Shown piece by piece: positions 1 through 8,405 of a stretch of DNA of 64,000 nt. Location: assembly GCF_000317555.1 (NCBI RefSeq), contig NC_019745.1, positions 868,001 to 932,000 of the forward strand, written 5' to 3'. The DNA comes from Gloeocapsa sp. PCC 7428 (GTDB lineage Bacteria; Cyanobacteriota; Cyanobacteriia; Cyanobacteriales; Chroococcidiopsidaceae). Position numbers and translations under genes: made by a program. How positions within the stretch are numbered: the first letter of the stretch is position 1; each line of letters starts with the position of its first letter. The notes under the pieces are model-generated. The model saw nothing but the letters and a program-made list of their open reading frames with translations, was not told where the DNA came from and ran no database searches.

Positions 1-1
1 A

Positions 2-1012
2 AGTTTAGAACTCGCGCACAAAATTCAAACGATTGTTTTAGATAAAACAGGAACGATTACCGAAGGTAAACCGACAGTGACAGATTTTGTGACTGTCAAC
101 GGTACAGCCAATCGTAACGAATTAAAACTGATCGAGCTTGCTGCGTCAGTTGAACGGAACTCGGAACATCCGCTAGCAGAAGCAGTTGTAAGGTACGCCC
201 AAACGCAAGAAGTTGCGCTTAGAGATGTGCAAAACTTTGAGGCGATCGCGGGTAGTGGCGTGCAAGGAATCGTGGGCGATCGCTTGGTACAAATCGGTAC
301 GCAGCGCTGGATGGAAGAATTAGGCATTGATACCCGCGCCCTTGTAGAACGCAAAACAACGTTAGAACATACAGGGAAAACGGCGGTTTGGCTCGCAGTT
401 GATGGCAAAATGCAAGGACTCATGGGCATTGCAGATGCGCTTAAACCTTCTTCCGCACACGCTGTGAGCGCATTAAAACGCTTAGGTTTAGAAGTCGTTA
501 TGCTCACGGGCGATAACCGAGCCACCGCAGATGCGATCGCGCAACAAGTCGGAATTGATCGTGTCTTTGCTGAAGTGCGCCCTGATCAAAAAGCGGCAAT
601 TGTCAAGTCACTGCAAACAGAACGCGGTAGACATTCAAAATCTAAGACGGTTGCCATGGTAGGAGATGGTATCAACGATGCACCTGCATTAGCGCAAGCT
701 GATGTCGGAATTGCAATTGGTACAGGAACTGATGTGGCGATCGCAGCGAGCGATATTACTTTAATCTCTGGCGAACTCCAAGGAATCATAACCGCAATTC
801 AACTTAGTCGAGCCACGATCCGCAACATTCGTCAAAATCTCTTCTTCGCCTTTATCTATAACGTTGCAGGTATTCCCATTGCGGCGGGAATTCTTTTTCC
901 GATCTTTGGCTGGCTACTCAATCCAATTATCGCTGGAGCAGCAATGGCGTTTAGTTCTGTATCTGTTGTTACTAATGCTTTGCGTTTACGTAACTTTCAG
1001 CCTGAAGTTTAA
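2..1012 (+). CDS. copA: Copper-translocating P-type ATPase, C-terminal part (5' end outside window)
   Basis: Exports Cu(I) across a membrane using ATP. The frame is open from the window edge, so the metal-binding N-terminus and the first membrane helices are missing. Visible in order: phosphorylation motif DKTGTIT (Asp codon at 41-43), the SEHPL motif of heavy-metal ATPases, TGDN, the hinge [10 protein letters not shown] near 660-690, and the last two membrane helices. Those helices carry YN and MAFSS, the signature of the Cu(I) subgroup in helices 7 and 8, so copper is a better call than Zn/Cd. About 336 codons remain of a family usually 740-800 residues long. A membrane-anchored cupredoxin gene follows 36 bp downstream on the same strand and a MerR regulator lies beyond it on the other strand, which supports a role in copper handling. 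The promoter is outside the window. Confidence 0.95.
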   Translation, partial: SLELAHKIQTIVLDKTGTITEGKPTVTDFVTVNGTANRNELKLIELAASVERNSEHPLAEAVVRYAQTQEVALRDVQNFEAIAGSGVQGIVGDRLVQIGTQRWMEELGIDTRALVERKTTLEHTGKTAVWLAVDGKMQGLMGIADALKPSSAHAVSALKRLGLEVVMLTGDNRATADAIAQQVGIDRVFAEVRPDQKAAIVKSLQTERGRHSKSKTVAMVGDGINDAPALAQADVGIAIGTGTDVAIAASDITLISGELQGIITAIQLSRATIRNIRQNLFFAFIYNVAGIPIAAGILFPIFGWLLNPIIAGAAMAFSSVSVVTNALRLRNFQPEV

Positions 1013-1048
1013 TTGAGCAGAGGAAGCAGAGGGGCAGAGGGGTAAATC

Positions 1049-1555
1049 ATGTTTAGTCGAAGTCAAATTTGGGGAAGTTTTGTTGGATTGGGGTTACTGT
1101 TGGGAACTGCGTCAGCACAAATGCCTCATGAAATGCCAAGTGAAATTGCCCCAACAAATCAATTTCGTCGTATTGAACAACCTTTAGGGTTAAGAGTTGG
1201 TGTAACGCTGGGTGGTATTGCCTTGATTGGGTTAGAGTTGTGGTGGTTTTTGCTAAGTAAAACGAAAGCGCAGCAAGCAGAAGCGCATCAAGGAATTCAA
1301 GAGTTAACAATTACAGTTGATGGCGGTTATCAACCCGATCGCATTGTCGTCAAGGCAAATCAACCTGTACGACTTAACTTTTTGCGTCGCGATCCGAGTA
1401 GCTGTCTAGAAAAGGTGTTATTCCCTGACTTTCATATTGCCCAAGATTTAGAGGTAGATCGCGTCACTTCTGTTGAATTTACACCTGCAAACCCAGGGCA
1501 ATATCAATTTACCTGTGGGATGAATATGTTTCGCGGTGTGGTTGAAGTGAAATAA
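1049..1555 (+). CDS. Membrane-anchored cupredoxin-domain protein
   Basis: 168 residues. A hydrophobic N-terminal segment (about 7-24, ending near ASA) looks like a signal peptide, a second hydrophobic stretch (about 50-68) is a likely membrane anchor, and residues 85-168 form a cupredoxin-like beta domain (Cupredoxin_1 type). Candidate copper ligands are a Cys in SSCLEK, a His in DFHIA and the terminal CGMNMF cluster. The gene lies 36 bp after copA in the same direction, so the two are probably one transcript. I infer that it binds or passes on copper at the membrane or in the periplasm; it is not plastocyanin (different ligand spacing, anchored). The spacer is a run of AGCAGAGG-like repeats that also occurs elsewhere in the window. 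Confidence 0.8.
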   Translation: MFSRSQIWGSFVGLGLLLGTASAQMPHEMPSEIAPTNQFRRIEQPLGLRVGVTLGGIALIGLELWWFLLSKTKAQQAEAHQGIQELTITVDGGYQPDRIVVKANQPVRLNFLRRDPSSCLEKVLFPDFHIAQDLEVDRVTSVEFTPANPGQYQFTCGMNMFRGVVEVK

Positions 1556-1634
1556 GTTAGTGTTGATTTGTTGTTAAATTTAGTAATGGGTAATTGTTGA
1601 TGAAGCTTTCCTATTACCAATGACCAGTGACCAA

Positions 1635-2057
1635 TTACCAATGTTTCTCTTTTTGAATATTAGGACAAATTGTGTCTTCGTGTTGTGCCGGAAAATCTTC
1701 CCAACCTGAAAGCAAGCCATTTAGCTCAGCGCGTAAAGTTAATAATTGCTTGACTTGGTGGTCTATTTGTGCTAGTTTTTCCTCTAATTTTTCCTTCACT
1801 TCACCACAGGGGAGTTCACCGCGATCGTGAACGTTGAGAATCTCGCCAATCTCTTCGAGGCTAAGACCAAGACTTTGGGCGCGTTTAATAAAAGACAGGC
1901 GCGTTAGTACGTCATGCGAAAATTGCCGAAAACCGCCTTCGGTTCGCCCTGCTGATTGCAGTAAACCTAAGCTTTCGTAGTAGCGTATTGTTCTAATCGG
2001 AATACCACTCAGCGCTGTTACCTGTCCAATTAGCAAAGGCTTGTCTTGAATTAACAT
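1635..2057 (-). CDS. MerR-family metal-responsive regulator
   Basis: 140 residues. The N-terminal winged helix-turn-helix (about 9-75, with IRTIRYYESLGLL and a GGFRQF wing) is typical of the MerR/CueR/ZntR group. A long dimer helix follows, then two cysteines (in LPCGEV and in the tail TICPNI) that could bind a thiophilic metal. It converges on the cupredoxin gene and is divergent from the methyltransferase at 2166; the dyad at 2117-2134 sits in the 108-bp divergent spacer. MerR proteins usually act on such a dyad between an over-spaced -35 and -10, so the divergent gene and the regulator itself are the most likely targets. The metal cannot be told from sequence: Cu, Zn, Pb/Cd and Hg are all possible. 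Confidence 0.88.
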   Translation of the reverse strand: MLIQDKPLLIGQVTALSGIPIRTIRYYESLGLLQSAGRTEGGFRQFSHDVLTRLSFIKRAQSLGLSLEEIGEILNVHDRGELPCGEVKEKLEEKLAQIDHQVKQLLTLRAELNGLLSGWEDFPAQHEDTICPNIQKEKHW

Positions 2058-2111
2058 TGAACGCCTCCAAATTTATTAAGCTGATGACTAGCACCAAAAG
2101 ATGGTTATACC

Positions 2112-2142
2112 TTAATTCTCTAGTCAGCTAGAGATTCATTAT
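2112..2142 (+). promoter_or_regulatory. MerR-type operator/promoter in divergent spacer
   Basis: A perfect dyad TCTCTAG-TCAG-CTAGAGA occupies 2117-2134. It lies between a weak -35-like TTAATT (2112-2117) and a -10-like CATTAT (2137-2142), a 19-bp gap, which is the over-long spacing MerR activators work on. It points at the methyltransferase start at 2166, where AAGG (2155-2158) can serve as ribosome binding site. Confidence 0.65.
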
Positions 2143-2165
2143 AACGTTCCTTCAAGGTATCTCAA

Positions 2166-2801
2166 ATGCAACGTACTCCAAGTTGGTATCAGCGCTTTTT
2201 CGCATGGACGATGGCGCATGGAAATGCAGATTATGAAGCAGCGGTACGCGATCGCAAACAAAAGTTATTTGCTGGAGTACACGGCAAAGTTTTAGAAATT
2301 GGACCAGGAACCGGACCTAATTTGGTTTACTATCCTCGCGATACGCACTGGATGGGAATTGAACCAAATCCTTATATGCATTCTTATTTGAAACAAGCAG
2401 CCGAACGTGTTGGGTTAGATATTGAAATTCGCAATGGTACTGCTGAACGACTCGAAGTCGAAGATAATAGTGTCGATGCCGTTGTGAGCACGCTGGTTCT
2501 TTGCTCAGTGGATAATTTAGAAGCAACACTCAAAGAGATTTTGCGCGTACTCAAACCTGGTGGGCGTTTCTACTTTCTCGAACACGTTGCGGCTCCTCAA
2601 GACACGCGATTGCGTAAAATTCAAAATTGGATCGCTCCACTTTGGCAAGTTTTGGGCGACGGGTGTCATCCCAACCGAGAAACTTGGAGTGTATTAGAAA
2701 AGGTAGGTTTTGAAAAGTTAGATTACGACCATTTTCAAGCAGATGCAGTCCCAGCGCTTGTGAAACCGCAAATTATTGGTGTAGCAACAAAGAAGTCTTA
2801 A
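2166..2801 (+). CDS. Class I SAM-dependent methyltransferase (METTL7-like)
   Basis: 211 residues. The Rossmann methyltransferase core is clear: motif I VLEIGPGTGPNL near residue 41, an acidic SAM-ribose region (GIEPNPYM), the post-I segment with NGTAERL, motif IV DAVVSTLVLCSV and LRVLKPGGRFYFLEHV. The overall pattern resembles the UbiE/METTL7 branch, whose members methylate small molecules including thiols. The substrate is not visible. Its gene is divergent from a MerR metal regulator and has a MerR-type dyad directly upstream, so expression is probably metal- or drug-induced; a detoxifying methylation is an inference from context only. The start ATG is supported by AAGG 8-11 bp upstream and by the position of the promoter. 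Confidence 0.85.
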   Translation: MQRTPSWYQRFFAWTMAHGNADYEAAVRDRKQKLFAGVHGKVLEIGPGTGPNLVYYPRDTHWMGIEPNPYMHSYLKQAAERVGLDIEIRNGTAERLEVEDNSVDAVVSTLVLCSVDNLEATLKEILRVLKPGGRFYFLEHVAAPQDTRLRKIQNWIAPLWQVLGDGCHPNRETWSVLEKVGFEKLDYDHFQADAVPALVKPQIIGVATKKS

Positions 2802-3166
2802 TTTTTGCAAGATGAGTTGGAGTTTACAAAAGGTTTCTTCCGTTTCCTTTGAATATTGATCGTGGCAGACGAAGTAGAATTTGCAGGCATAATTTCTGGA
2901 TCGGTAAAGAACTATAGCAATGGTCAATATAGTTAGGACATTACAGAGGCTCAGAATTATTGAGCAAACTAACTTGTAATCCTAAGCTTTGATCTCTGAC
3001 TTTTGACCTCTGTTATACCAATAATTTATGGTTCTTTTTTGCATAAAACTGAGAAAAAGAAAGCACCTTGGCTTTCTGCTTGAAGTCAACAAAAAGCTAA
3101 TAGGTGCCTCAGCTTAATAGAAATGCTAAAATTCGCTGTTTGTTTGCGCAAAACTCGAATTTAGAG
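2802..3166. other. Intergenic region with a MITE-like repeat
   Basis: 365 bp between two convergent genes. No convincing gene. It holds the 105-bp MITE-like unit at 2913-3017; the rest is AT-rich and unremarkable. Confidence 0.6.
2913..3017. repeat. MITE-like repeat, copy 1
   Basis: Starts TATAGCAA and ends CTGTTATA, an imperfect terminal inverted repeat. It shares the block ATAGTTAGGACATT just inside the left end, and GACCTCTG before the right end, with the copy at 14554-14639. The inner sequence differs and no reading frame is present. Confidence 0.55.
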
Positions 3167-6100
3167 TTAAACAGCAACAAACATATTGGCTGTGAAATCG
3201 TTTGCGTTTACGCCATTCACAACTGCTAGAATTTCTTCTCCTAGGGCAATGAGTGACGAAGAAGCACTTTGCCCAATTGACAAATCGCGGAAGGTTAATC
3301 CATTGGTTAAACCAATTTTATCGCGTTCAGCATGAAAATCAATAATTGTATCTATTCCTTCCCCTGCTGCTAATACAAAGGTATTGTTGCCACTGCCACC
3401 AGAGAAGTTATTGCCAATTAGGGTATCATTACCCAGTCCACCCAAAAGTAAATCATCGCCATCATCGCCCCAAATGATGTCATCACCAGCTTCGCCATAA
3501 AGCGTGTCATTACCTGATTTACCGCTAATCCGGTCATTACCAGTACCACCGTAGATGAGATCGTCGCCTCCACGCCGATAGTTCTGAGAAGCGCGAAGGT
3601 TGAGGTCACCTCGGAGAAGATCGTTTCCCTCGCTGCCATAGAGGATATCATCGCCAAGTCCACCAGCGACGGTATCATCGCCGCCAAAGGCAACAATCAC
3701 ATCTCTACCATCACCACCAACGAGTTCATCGCTCTCGTTAGTGCCATCTTGGTAATCTGGCAAAGAGTTTAAGCCGAATAGAGTTTGATACATGATCTGA
3801 TAAATCTCAGTGTTATCCACCGTTGAGTTCAGCAGATCTGCGTTCATACCATAGGTTTTAGCAACAATACTGCCAGAGAAATCAGTTTGTCCAGCCCAGG
3901 CTGTCACAAAGTTACCCATTTCTCCATCGAGGCTAGGCTGTGCTTGAAAGGTAGTTAACGGGGGAATCCGACCTTCACTACCGTCTACCGGATTTTGGAA
4001 GGTTTCGGTATCAGTGGGATTGGTGGGCAGCGTCAACGCCGTTTCTACAGTTTCAGGAAGCGCAGGCGCAAACGGAGTAGGTTGCCATACTTGAATACCA
4101 CCGGCTTCGCTATCAGCAGCAGTAATCAGCAAAGTATTGGGATCTTGTTCGCGGATAAAATCCATGGCGACGCCAAAAGCTGCATCTGCTCGTAGCGTTG
4201 CTTCTAAGGCACCGCGAGAGTTATTGTCGTTTGCGAGGTTGTCAGTGCCTTCTTCTTCGGCAACAACCATAAATCCATCTGGATCTGCCGAGAGAATGGG
4301 TAAAGCAGCTGCCAACATTTCTGAGATCGTCGGCGGATTGGTAGGAGTGCCATCTGGCAGAAACTGACCGTAGCTATCCAAGCCCAGGGACTGATTCAAC
4401 TCTTCAGGGTTATCGTTGTAGGTATCTTCCGCTGCAAAGATACCTAAAAGCTTGGTTGTGCCTTTGGGAAGATTTTGCAGTTCCTCTTCGCTGAAGACTA
4501 CTGTGTAACCGGCTGCTTCTGCTTCTTCAATTAAGTTACGTCCATCTGTGCGGATTCCTTCTTGACCGAAGCGACCTACTGTACCCACAGGCAGATAGTG
4601 GATTTCGCCACCACCCAGAATAATATCTACTCCAGACTCCAGGATTTGTTTTGTAATCTCAGTGACATCGCTACGGTTTTCTACCTCTGCAAGAAATGCA
4701 CCTGTTCCAGGTTCTGCGATGAAACCAGAGTTAATGACAGCGGTAGCTTTACCCGCTGCGATCGCCTCTTCCAGAACCGTGACACCACGCTTACCAGAGC
4801 GAGATACTACAGGGTCTCCAAATTCGTCGAGTCCAAACGAGCCTGCTTGAGCTTTAACGCCTGTAGCATGGGTAACCGCCCCCGCATTAGAGGTACCGAC
4901 AATTTGATCCCTCATGTGACCTAGATACACTCCAGAATTCGAGAACTGGTCGTAATGAAGGCGACCGTCAGGTCCTTCGGACACAACACGAGCAAAGCCA
5001 TACATTGACGGGCTAGTGCCGTCGGGGTGAATGAAGATGACGTTTCCCGTGTCTTTCGTAGCTTCTGGTGCAGGAACAAACTCAGGAACATCGCGATCGG
5101 GCAAATCAACCTCGAATAGAGTTTCATACATTGCCCGATAGATGTCGGTATTGTCGAGGGTAACTGGCAACTTGTCTGCGTTAAGTCCATGAGCTTTGCT
5201 GACAATTGCCCCAGCAAAGTCAGGCGTACCAGCCCAGGCAGCACCAAAGTTATAAGTATTACCACTAGCGGATGGCTGCGTAACGAATGCTTCAGTTCCG
5301 ACTCCGTTTTGACCATCGCCTGGATTTTCAAAGTCAGGGAACTCAGGTAAATCTAGTCCTGTTGGATTAGTGCCGAAGGTGCCAACAATCTCATCTGTAT
5401 CATCAATCTGTAAACCGCCTGCATCGCTATCAGCAGCTGTAATGATCAGCGTGTTCGGGTGTCTTTCATAAAATTCTTTCGCTACGCCGATCGCTTCATC
5501 CGTGCGCAACAGTGCTTCTAGCGTACCAGAGGCGTTATTAATGTTGCCAAAATTGTCCGTTCCTTCTTCCTCTAATACTGTGAACGAACCGTTCTCAAAC
5601 TTTGGATTGCGCTCTAAAATGGTTTGGGCTGCCTTGAGCATTTCACCGACAGTCGGAGCAGTCGGTACGTAGGGTTCTGTCTCTGTTGCTAAAAGATTTT
5701 CTTCTACACCGCGCAGGTTTCCCTCTGGGGTAGGAATATTGTCATTAAAGGTGTCTTCGTTGGCAAAGATCCCCAACACTTTGAGGACATTAGGATTAGC
5801 CGCTACTGCCTTGAGTTGCTCTTCTGTATAAACGACGGTATAGCCGAGGTTCTCTGCTAACTCAATGAGGTTAATGTCAGGACGAATGTTGCTATCAGTA
5901 GAGATTGCATCAAGCTGCTGGGCAGATTCAGCATAGACAGCTTCTGCTGGTGGCTTTGTCCCCACAGGTAGGTAGTTGACCAAACCGCCACCCAGAATCA
6001 CATCAATGCCCGACTCAACCACCTGACGCGTAATTTCTGCAAACTGACCTCGCGGAAATGCACTAAACCCTGTGGCTCCTGCGGGCACATCAGCTTGCCC

Positions 6101-6523
6101 CACTTTCGCAGCAAAAGCACCCGAACCAGGCTCTGCAATCACGCCAGAGTTGATTAACGCTGTCGCTTTATTGGCAGCAACTGCTTCCTGCATAATGGTT
6201 TGGTTAGTGCCAGAGAGTGCCGTCAGTTCTTCTTCGACGACTCGCCCACTAGCTTCATCAATAACAGGATTTCCATTCTCGTCGCGAACAACCTCAAACC
6301 CAAACGATTCAGCATACACCTTCACACCCGTTGCGTGGGTAACTGCACCACCATTAGAAGTCCCAGTCAACTGGTCTTCCATATGACCGAGATAAACGCG
6401 GGCTTCATCTAATGTGTCCCAATTGAGGCGGCCATCTGGTCCTTCTTTGACTAAGCGAGCCATTGTGAAGTGAGCCGGACTAGCACCATCTGGATGAATA
6501 AAGATAACGTGATTGTTAGCCAT
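3167..6523 (-). CDS. Tandem alkaline-phosphatase-like protein with C-terminal RTX repeats
   Basis: 1118 residues. Two homologous PhoA-fold domains lie in tandem (about 1-485 and 490-925), each starting with the IFIHPDG metal-binding segment and carrying the nucleophile motif TSN(G/A)[10 protein letters not shown] (Ser56 in the first). They are followed by about ten GGxGxD-type calcium-binding repeats (about 930-1060) and a short hydrophobic tail. There is no N-terminal signal peptide; RTX repeats near the C-terminus indicate type I secretion and folding in external calcium. Relative to E. coli PhoA, the Asp before Ser is Thr, and positions of several metal-binding His carry Asn or Ser (EEGTDN...N and TAADS) in both copies, so the metal set, or activity, may differ. 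A possible Pho box lies upstream. Phosphomonoesterase acting outside the cell is the likely role; no transporter gene is adjacent. Confidence 0.85.
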   Translation of the reverse strand: MANNHVIFIHPDGASPAHFTMARLVKEGPDGRLNWDTLDEARVYLGHMEDQLTGTSNGGAVTHATGVKVYAESFGFEVVRDENGNPVIDEASGRVVEEELTALSGTNQTIMQEAVAANKATALINSGVIAEPGSGAFAAKVGQADVPAGATGFSAFPRGQFAEITRQVVESGIDVILGGGLVNYLPVGTKPPAEAVYAESAQQLDAISTDSNIRPDINLIELAENLGYTVVYTEEQLKAVAANPNVLKVLGIFANEDTFNDNIPTPEGNLRGVEENLLATETEPYVPTAPTVGEMLKAAQTILERNPKFENGSFTVLEEEGTDNFGNINNASGTLEALLRTDEAIGVAKEFYERHPNTLIITAADSDAGGLQIDDTDEIVGTFGTNPTGLDLPEFPDFENPGDGQNGVGTEAFVTQPSASGNTYNFGAAWAGTPDFAGAIVSKAHGLNADKLPVTLDNTDIYRAMYETLFEVDLPDRDVPEFVPAPEATKDTGNVIFIHPDGTSPSMYGFARVVSEGPDGRLHYDQFSNSGVYLGHMRDQIVGTSNAGAVTHATGVKAQAGSFGLDEFGDPVVSRSGKRGVTVLEEAIAAGKATAVINSGFIAEPGTGAFLAEVENRSDVTEITKQILESGVDIILGGGEIHYLPVGTVGRFGQEGIRTDGRNLIEEAEAAGYTVVFSEEELQNLPKGTTKLLGIFAAEDTYNDNPEELNQSLGLDSYGQFLPDGTPTNPPTISEMLAAALPILSADPDGFMVVAEEEGTDNLANDNNSRGALEATLRADAAFGVAMDFIREQDPNTLLITAADSEAGGIQVWQPTPFAPALPETVETALTLPTNPTDTETFQNPVDGSEGRIPPLTTFQAQPSLDGEMGNFVTAWAGQTDFSGSIVAKTYGMNADLLNSTVDNTEIYQIMYQTLFGLNSLPDYQDGTNESDELVGGDGRDVIVAFGGDDTVAGGLGDDILYGSEGNDLLRGDLNLRASQNYRRGGDDLIYGGTGNDRISGKSGNDTLYGEAGDDIIWGDDGDDLLLGGLGNDTLIGNNFSGGSGNNTFVLAAGEGIDTIIDFHAERDKIGLTNGLTFRDLSIGQSASSSLIALGEEILAVVNGVNANDFTANMFVAV

Positions 6524-6948
6524 ATTTAGCGAGGTAACGACATCAAGAAAGCATCCAAAAAGCTTTATCCTAGTAAATATGCCGAGTTCTCAAGCTATAA
6601 AGAACCCTCATGCATTTTGACCTTGAAGTATTTCAACAAAAACCTATCCAAAAGCCTTTCACCTTAATGTGAAGCTTTTGAATTTGGCACAGGCGTGATG
6701 CAGCACAACTAACACTAGGTTTTCATTGATATGAAATTTTGTCGGAAGCTAATGCTACGCAAGAGTCAACATAGATCGCGGTGGTTCTCCAAAGACTAGG
6801 TAAGAAAAGCACATAATCTTTGAGATACTTTCGGTCAAGCTTATTGGTAGCTGCTTTCAAGTAGAGCATCTCACTATTAGTTAAAGATTTAACTCTCGAA
6901 GAGGTTAAGCTTGCGTTAAACCAAAAGTAGGTTTACCTTATATGACAT
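6524..6948. other. Divergent intergenic region upstream of the RTX phosphatase
   Basis: 425 bp between divergent genes. No gene seen. It contains the possible Pho box at 6902-6920 and additional TTAAC-type words around 6879-6893. Confidence 0.5.
6902..6920 (-). promoter_or_regulatory. Possible Pho box (PhoB-type direct repeat)
   Basis: Read on the minus strand: TTTAACGC-AAG-CTTAACCT, two 8-bp units separated by exactly 3 bp. The second unit fits the cyanobacterial consensus PyTTAAPyPy(T/A) fully and the first in six of eight positions. It faces the RTX alkaline phosphatase, although about 380 bp from its start, and is close to the cytochrome gene on the other strand. Confidence 0.4.
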
Positions 6949-7581
6949 ATGACTGATAATGATTCAGGACAAGCGCGATTGAGCAAAGCCCAGCGCCAAG
7001 CGCGATCGCCGCTTATCCCGCGCCAAAATCTCCCTGCTAAAGTTTTTCACTGGGTCAATATCATTAGCTTGCTATTAATGATTACCAGCGGATTACAAAT
7101 TTACAACGCAAATCCCGTCTTTGGCGGACGTAATGGCATTCCTTTTCCACCAATATTTTTGTTAGGAGGTTGGCTAGCAGGCGGAAGACACTGGCATTTT
7201 GCGGCAATGTGGCTGTTTGCACTCAATTTGCTGTGGTTCGGTATTTATATTTTGGTAACGCGCCGCTGGCGACATCGATTTGTGAGTGGTAAGGATGTCA
7301 AAGCATTACAGCGTACTCAAAACCAAAAGCGACGCAACTATGCTTGGCATCGCATTGCTTACACAGCAATTATTCCCATCTTGCTACTAGCAATATTTAC
7401 AGGATTAGGAATGTATAAACCCGCTCAATTTCACTGGATTGTCGATTGTTTTGGCAGTTGGCAAGCTTTAAGAATTGTTCATTTTGCAACAGTACCATTA
7501 GTCGTTGTCTACGCTGCAATTCACTCATGGTTAAGCTTAAAAGTTGGCGGTTCGCGCCTCGTTGAATCGATGTTCTGGTAA
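6949..7581 (+). CDS. Cytochrome b561-type membrane subunit, partner of molybdopterin oxidoreductase
   Basis: 210 residues with four hydrophobic segments (roughly 33-52, 84-103, 131-152 and 172-192). Histidines in KVFHWVN, GRHWHFAAM, RIVHFATVP and AAIHSWL are candidate ligands for two b hemes, as in the cytochrome b561/Ni-Fe hydrogenase b-subunit family. The following gene, 90 bp downstream, is a molybdopterin oxidoreductase, and such pairs form a two-component periplasmic redox enzyme where the cytochrome exchanges electrons with the quinone pool. The spacer carries a fragment of a dispersed hairpin repeat (7585-7665). The start ATG follows the short word ATGACAT; no strong ribosome binding site is seen. 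Confidence 0.82.
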   Translation: MTDNDSGQARLSKAQRQARSPLIPRQNLPAKVFHWVNIISLLLMITSGLQIYNANPVFGGRNGIPFPPIFLLGGWLAGGRHWHFAAMWLFALNLLWFGIYILVTRRWRHRFVSGKDVKALQRTQNQKRRNYAWHRIAYTAIIPILLLAIFTGLGMYKPAQFHWIVDCFGSWQALRIVHFATVPLVVVYAAIHSWLSLKVGGSRLVESMFW

Positions 7582-7584
7582 AGA

Positions 7585-7665
7585 AATATTGTGAGTCCAC
7601 GCACCATCTGGACTTCGTTTCTATAGCCGCGACTTCAGTCACCAGGCGTCCCATCAAATTCACGT
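7585..7665 (+). repeat. Dispersed multi-hairpin repeat, copy C (partial)
   Basis: Contains GAGTCCACGC...TCTGGACTTCGTTT and then TAGCCGCGACTTCAGTC..AGGCGT. The same modules occur at 25603-25665, 34546-34667 and, inverted, at 47530-47655. Confidence 0.55.
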
Positions 7666-7671
7666 AAAAAA

Positions 7672-8376
7672 ATGCATCAATTTCCATCACGTCGCCGTTT
7701 TTTAGAATTATCTGGGCTGTCAAGCCTAAATTTGCTCCTTGGTGGGTGTGCGCTAAGTTTAGTAGAAGGTGTTGTCGGTAAAACTTTTGAACCCTTCAAT
7801 CAAAGTGTTGAAACTCTACTATTTAATCCTCAAAAGCTGATACCAGAATTTCCAGAAAGTGAGATTGAACCAGAAGCACTGATCGTTAATACCTACAGAT
7901 TTACACCCGTTATCGATCCACTGACGTTTCGATTAGTTATCGACGGTGAGGTCAATAATCCTTTGAGCTTGAGTGTTACAGAAATTCAGCAGCTACCGCA
8001 TCAGACAATGACAATTCGTCATGTTTGTGTTGAAGGATGGGCGGCGATCGTGCAATGGGGTGGTGTTCGTATGCGCGATCTGGTAGCGCTAGCACAACCT
8101 AAATCAGATGTCCGCTATGTTTACTTTGAATCGGCGGATGGCTATTACGAAAGTTGGGATTTAGCTTCTGCGGTTCATCCGCAAACACTACTTGCGGATC
8201 AAAAGAATGGAGAACCGTTACCAATTGAAAACGGTGCGCCTTTACGTCTTGCTTCACCGATTAAACTAGGGTACAAGCAAAGTAAGTGGGTAACGCGAAT
8301 CACATTAGTTAATCAACTGCGGCGCTCTAAGGGGTATTGGGAAGATCAAGGTTATGAGTGGTATGCAGGGCTGTAA
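7672..8376 (+). CDS. Molybdopterin-dependent oxidoreductase, sulfite-oxidase fold, Tat lipoprotein
   Basis: 234 residues. The N-terminus has a twin-arginine motif (SRRRFLELSG) and a lipobox-like LLGGC, so export by Tat and lipid anchoring are likely. The rest is the sulfite-oxidase-type molybdopterin domain; the Cys in RHVCVEGWAA is the expected molybdenum ligand, and the segment LASPIKLGYKQSKWV is typical of the YedY/MsrP and SUOX-like group. It follows a b561-type cytochrome gene, which probably supplies or takes electrons. Candidates for its reaction are reduction of oxidised methionine or other S- or N-oxides, or oxidation of sulfite; the sequence does not decide. Family members are often near 200-330 residues, so this one is compact. 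Confidence 0.85.
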   Translation: MHQFPSRRRFLELSGLSSLNLLLGGCALSLVEGVVGKTFEPFNQSVETLLFNPQKLIPEFPESEIEPEALIVNTYRFTPVIDPLTFRLVIDGEVNNPLSLSVTEIQQLPHQTMTIRHVCVEGWAAIVQWGGVRMRDLVALAQPKSDVRYVYFESADGYYESWDLASAVHPQTLLADQKNGEPLPIENGAPLRLASPIKLGYKQSKWVTRITLVNQLRRSKGYWEDQGYEWYAGL

Positions 8377-8405
8377 TGTAGCACCTGAAGGCGTAAAATC
8401 AGGGA

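Noticed and set aside
3418-3696. Open frame of 92 residues inside the RTX region
   Set aside because: Shadow frame caused by the biased codon use of GGxGxD repeats.
3380-3730. Apparent short tandem repeats that could look like a CRISPR or satellite array
   Set aside because: They are the coding sequence for calcium-binding RTX repeats in the phosphatase gene and vary as protein repeats do.
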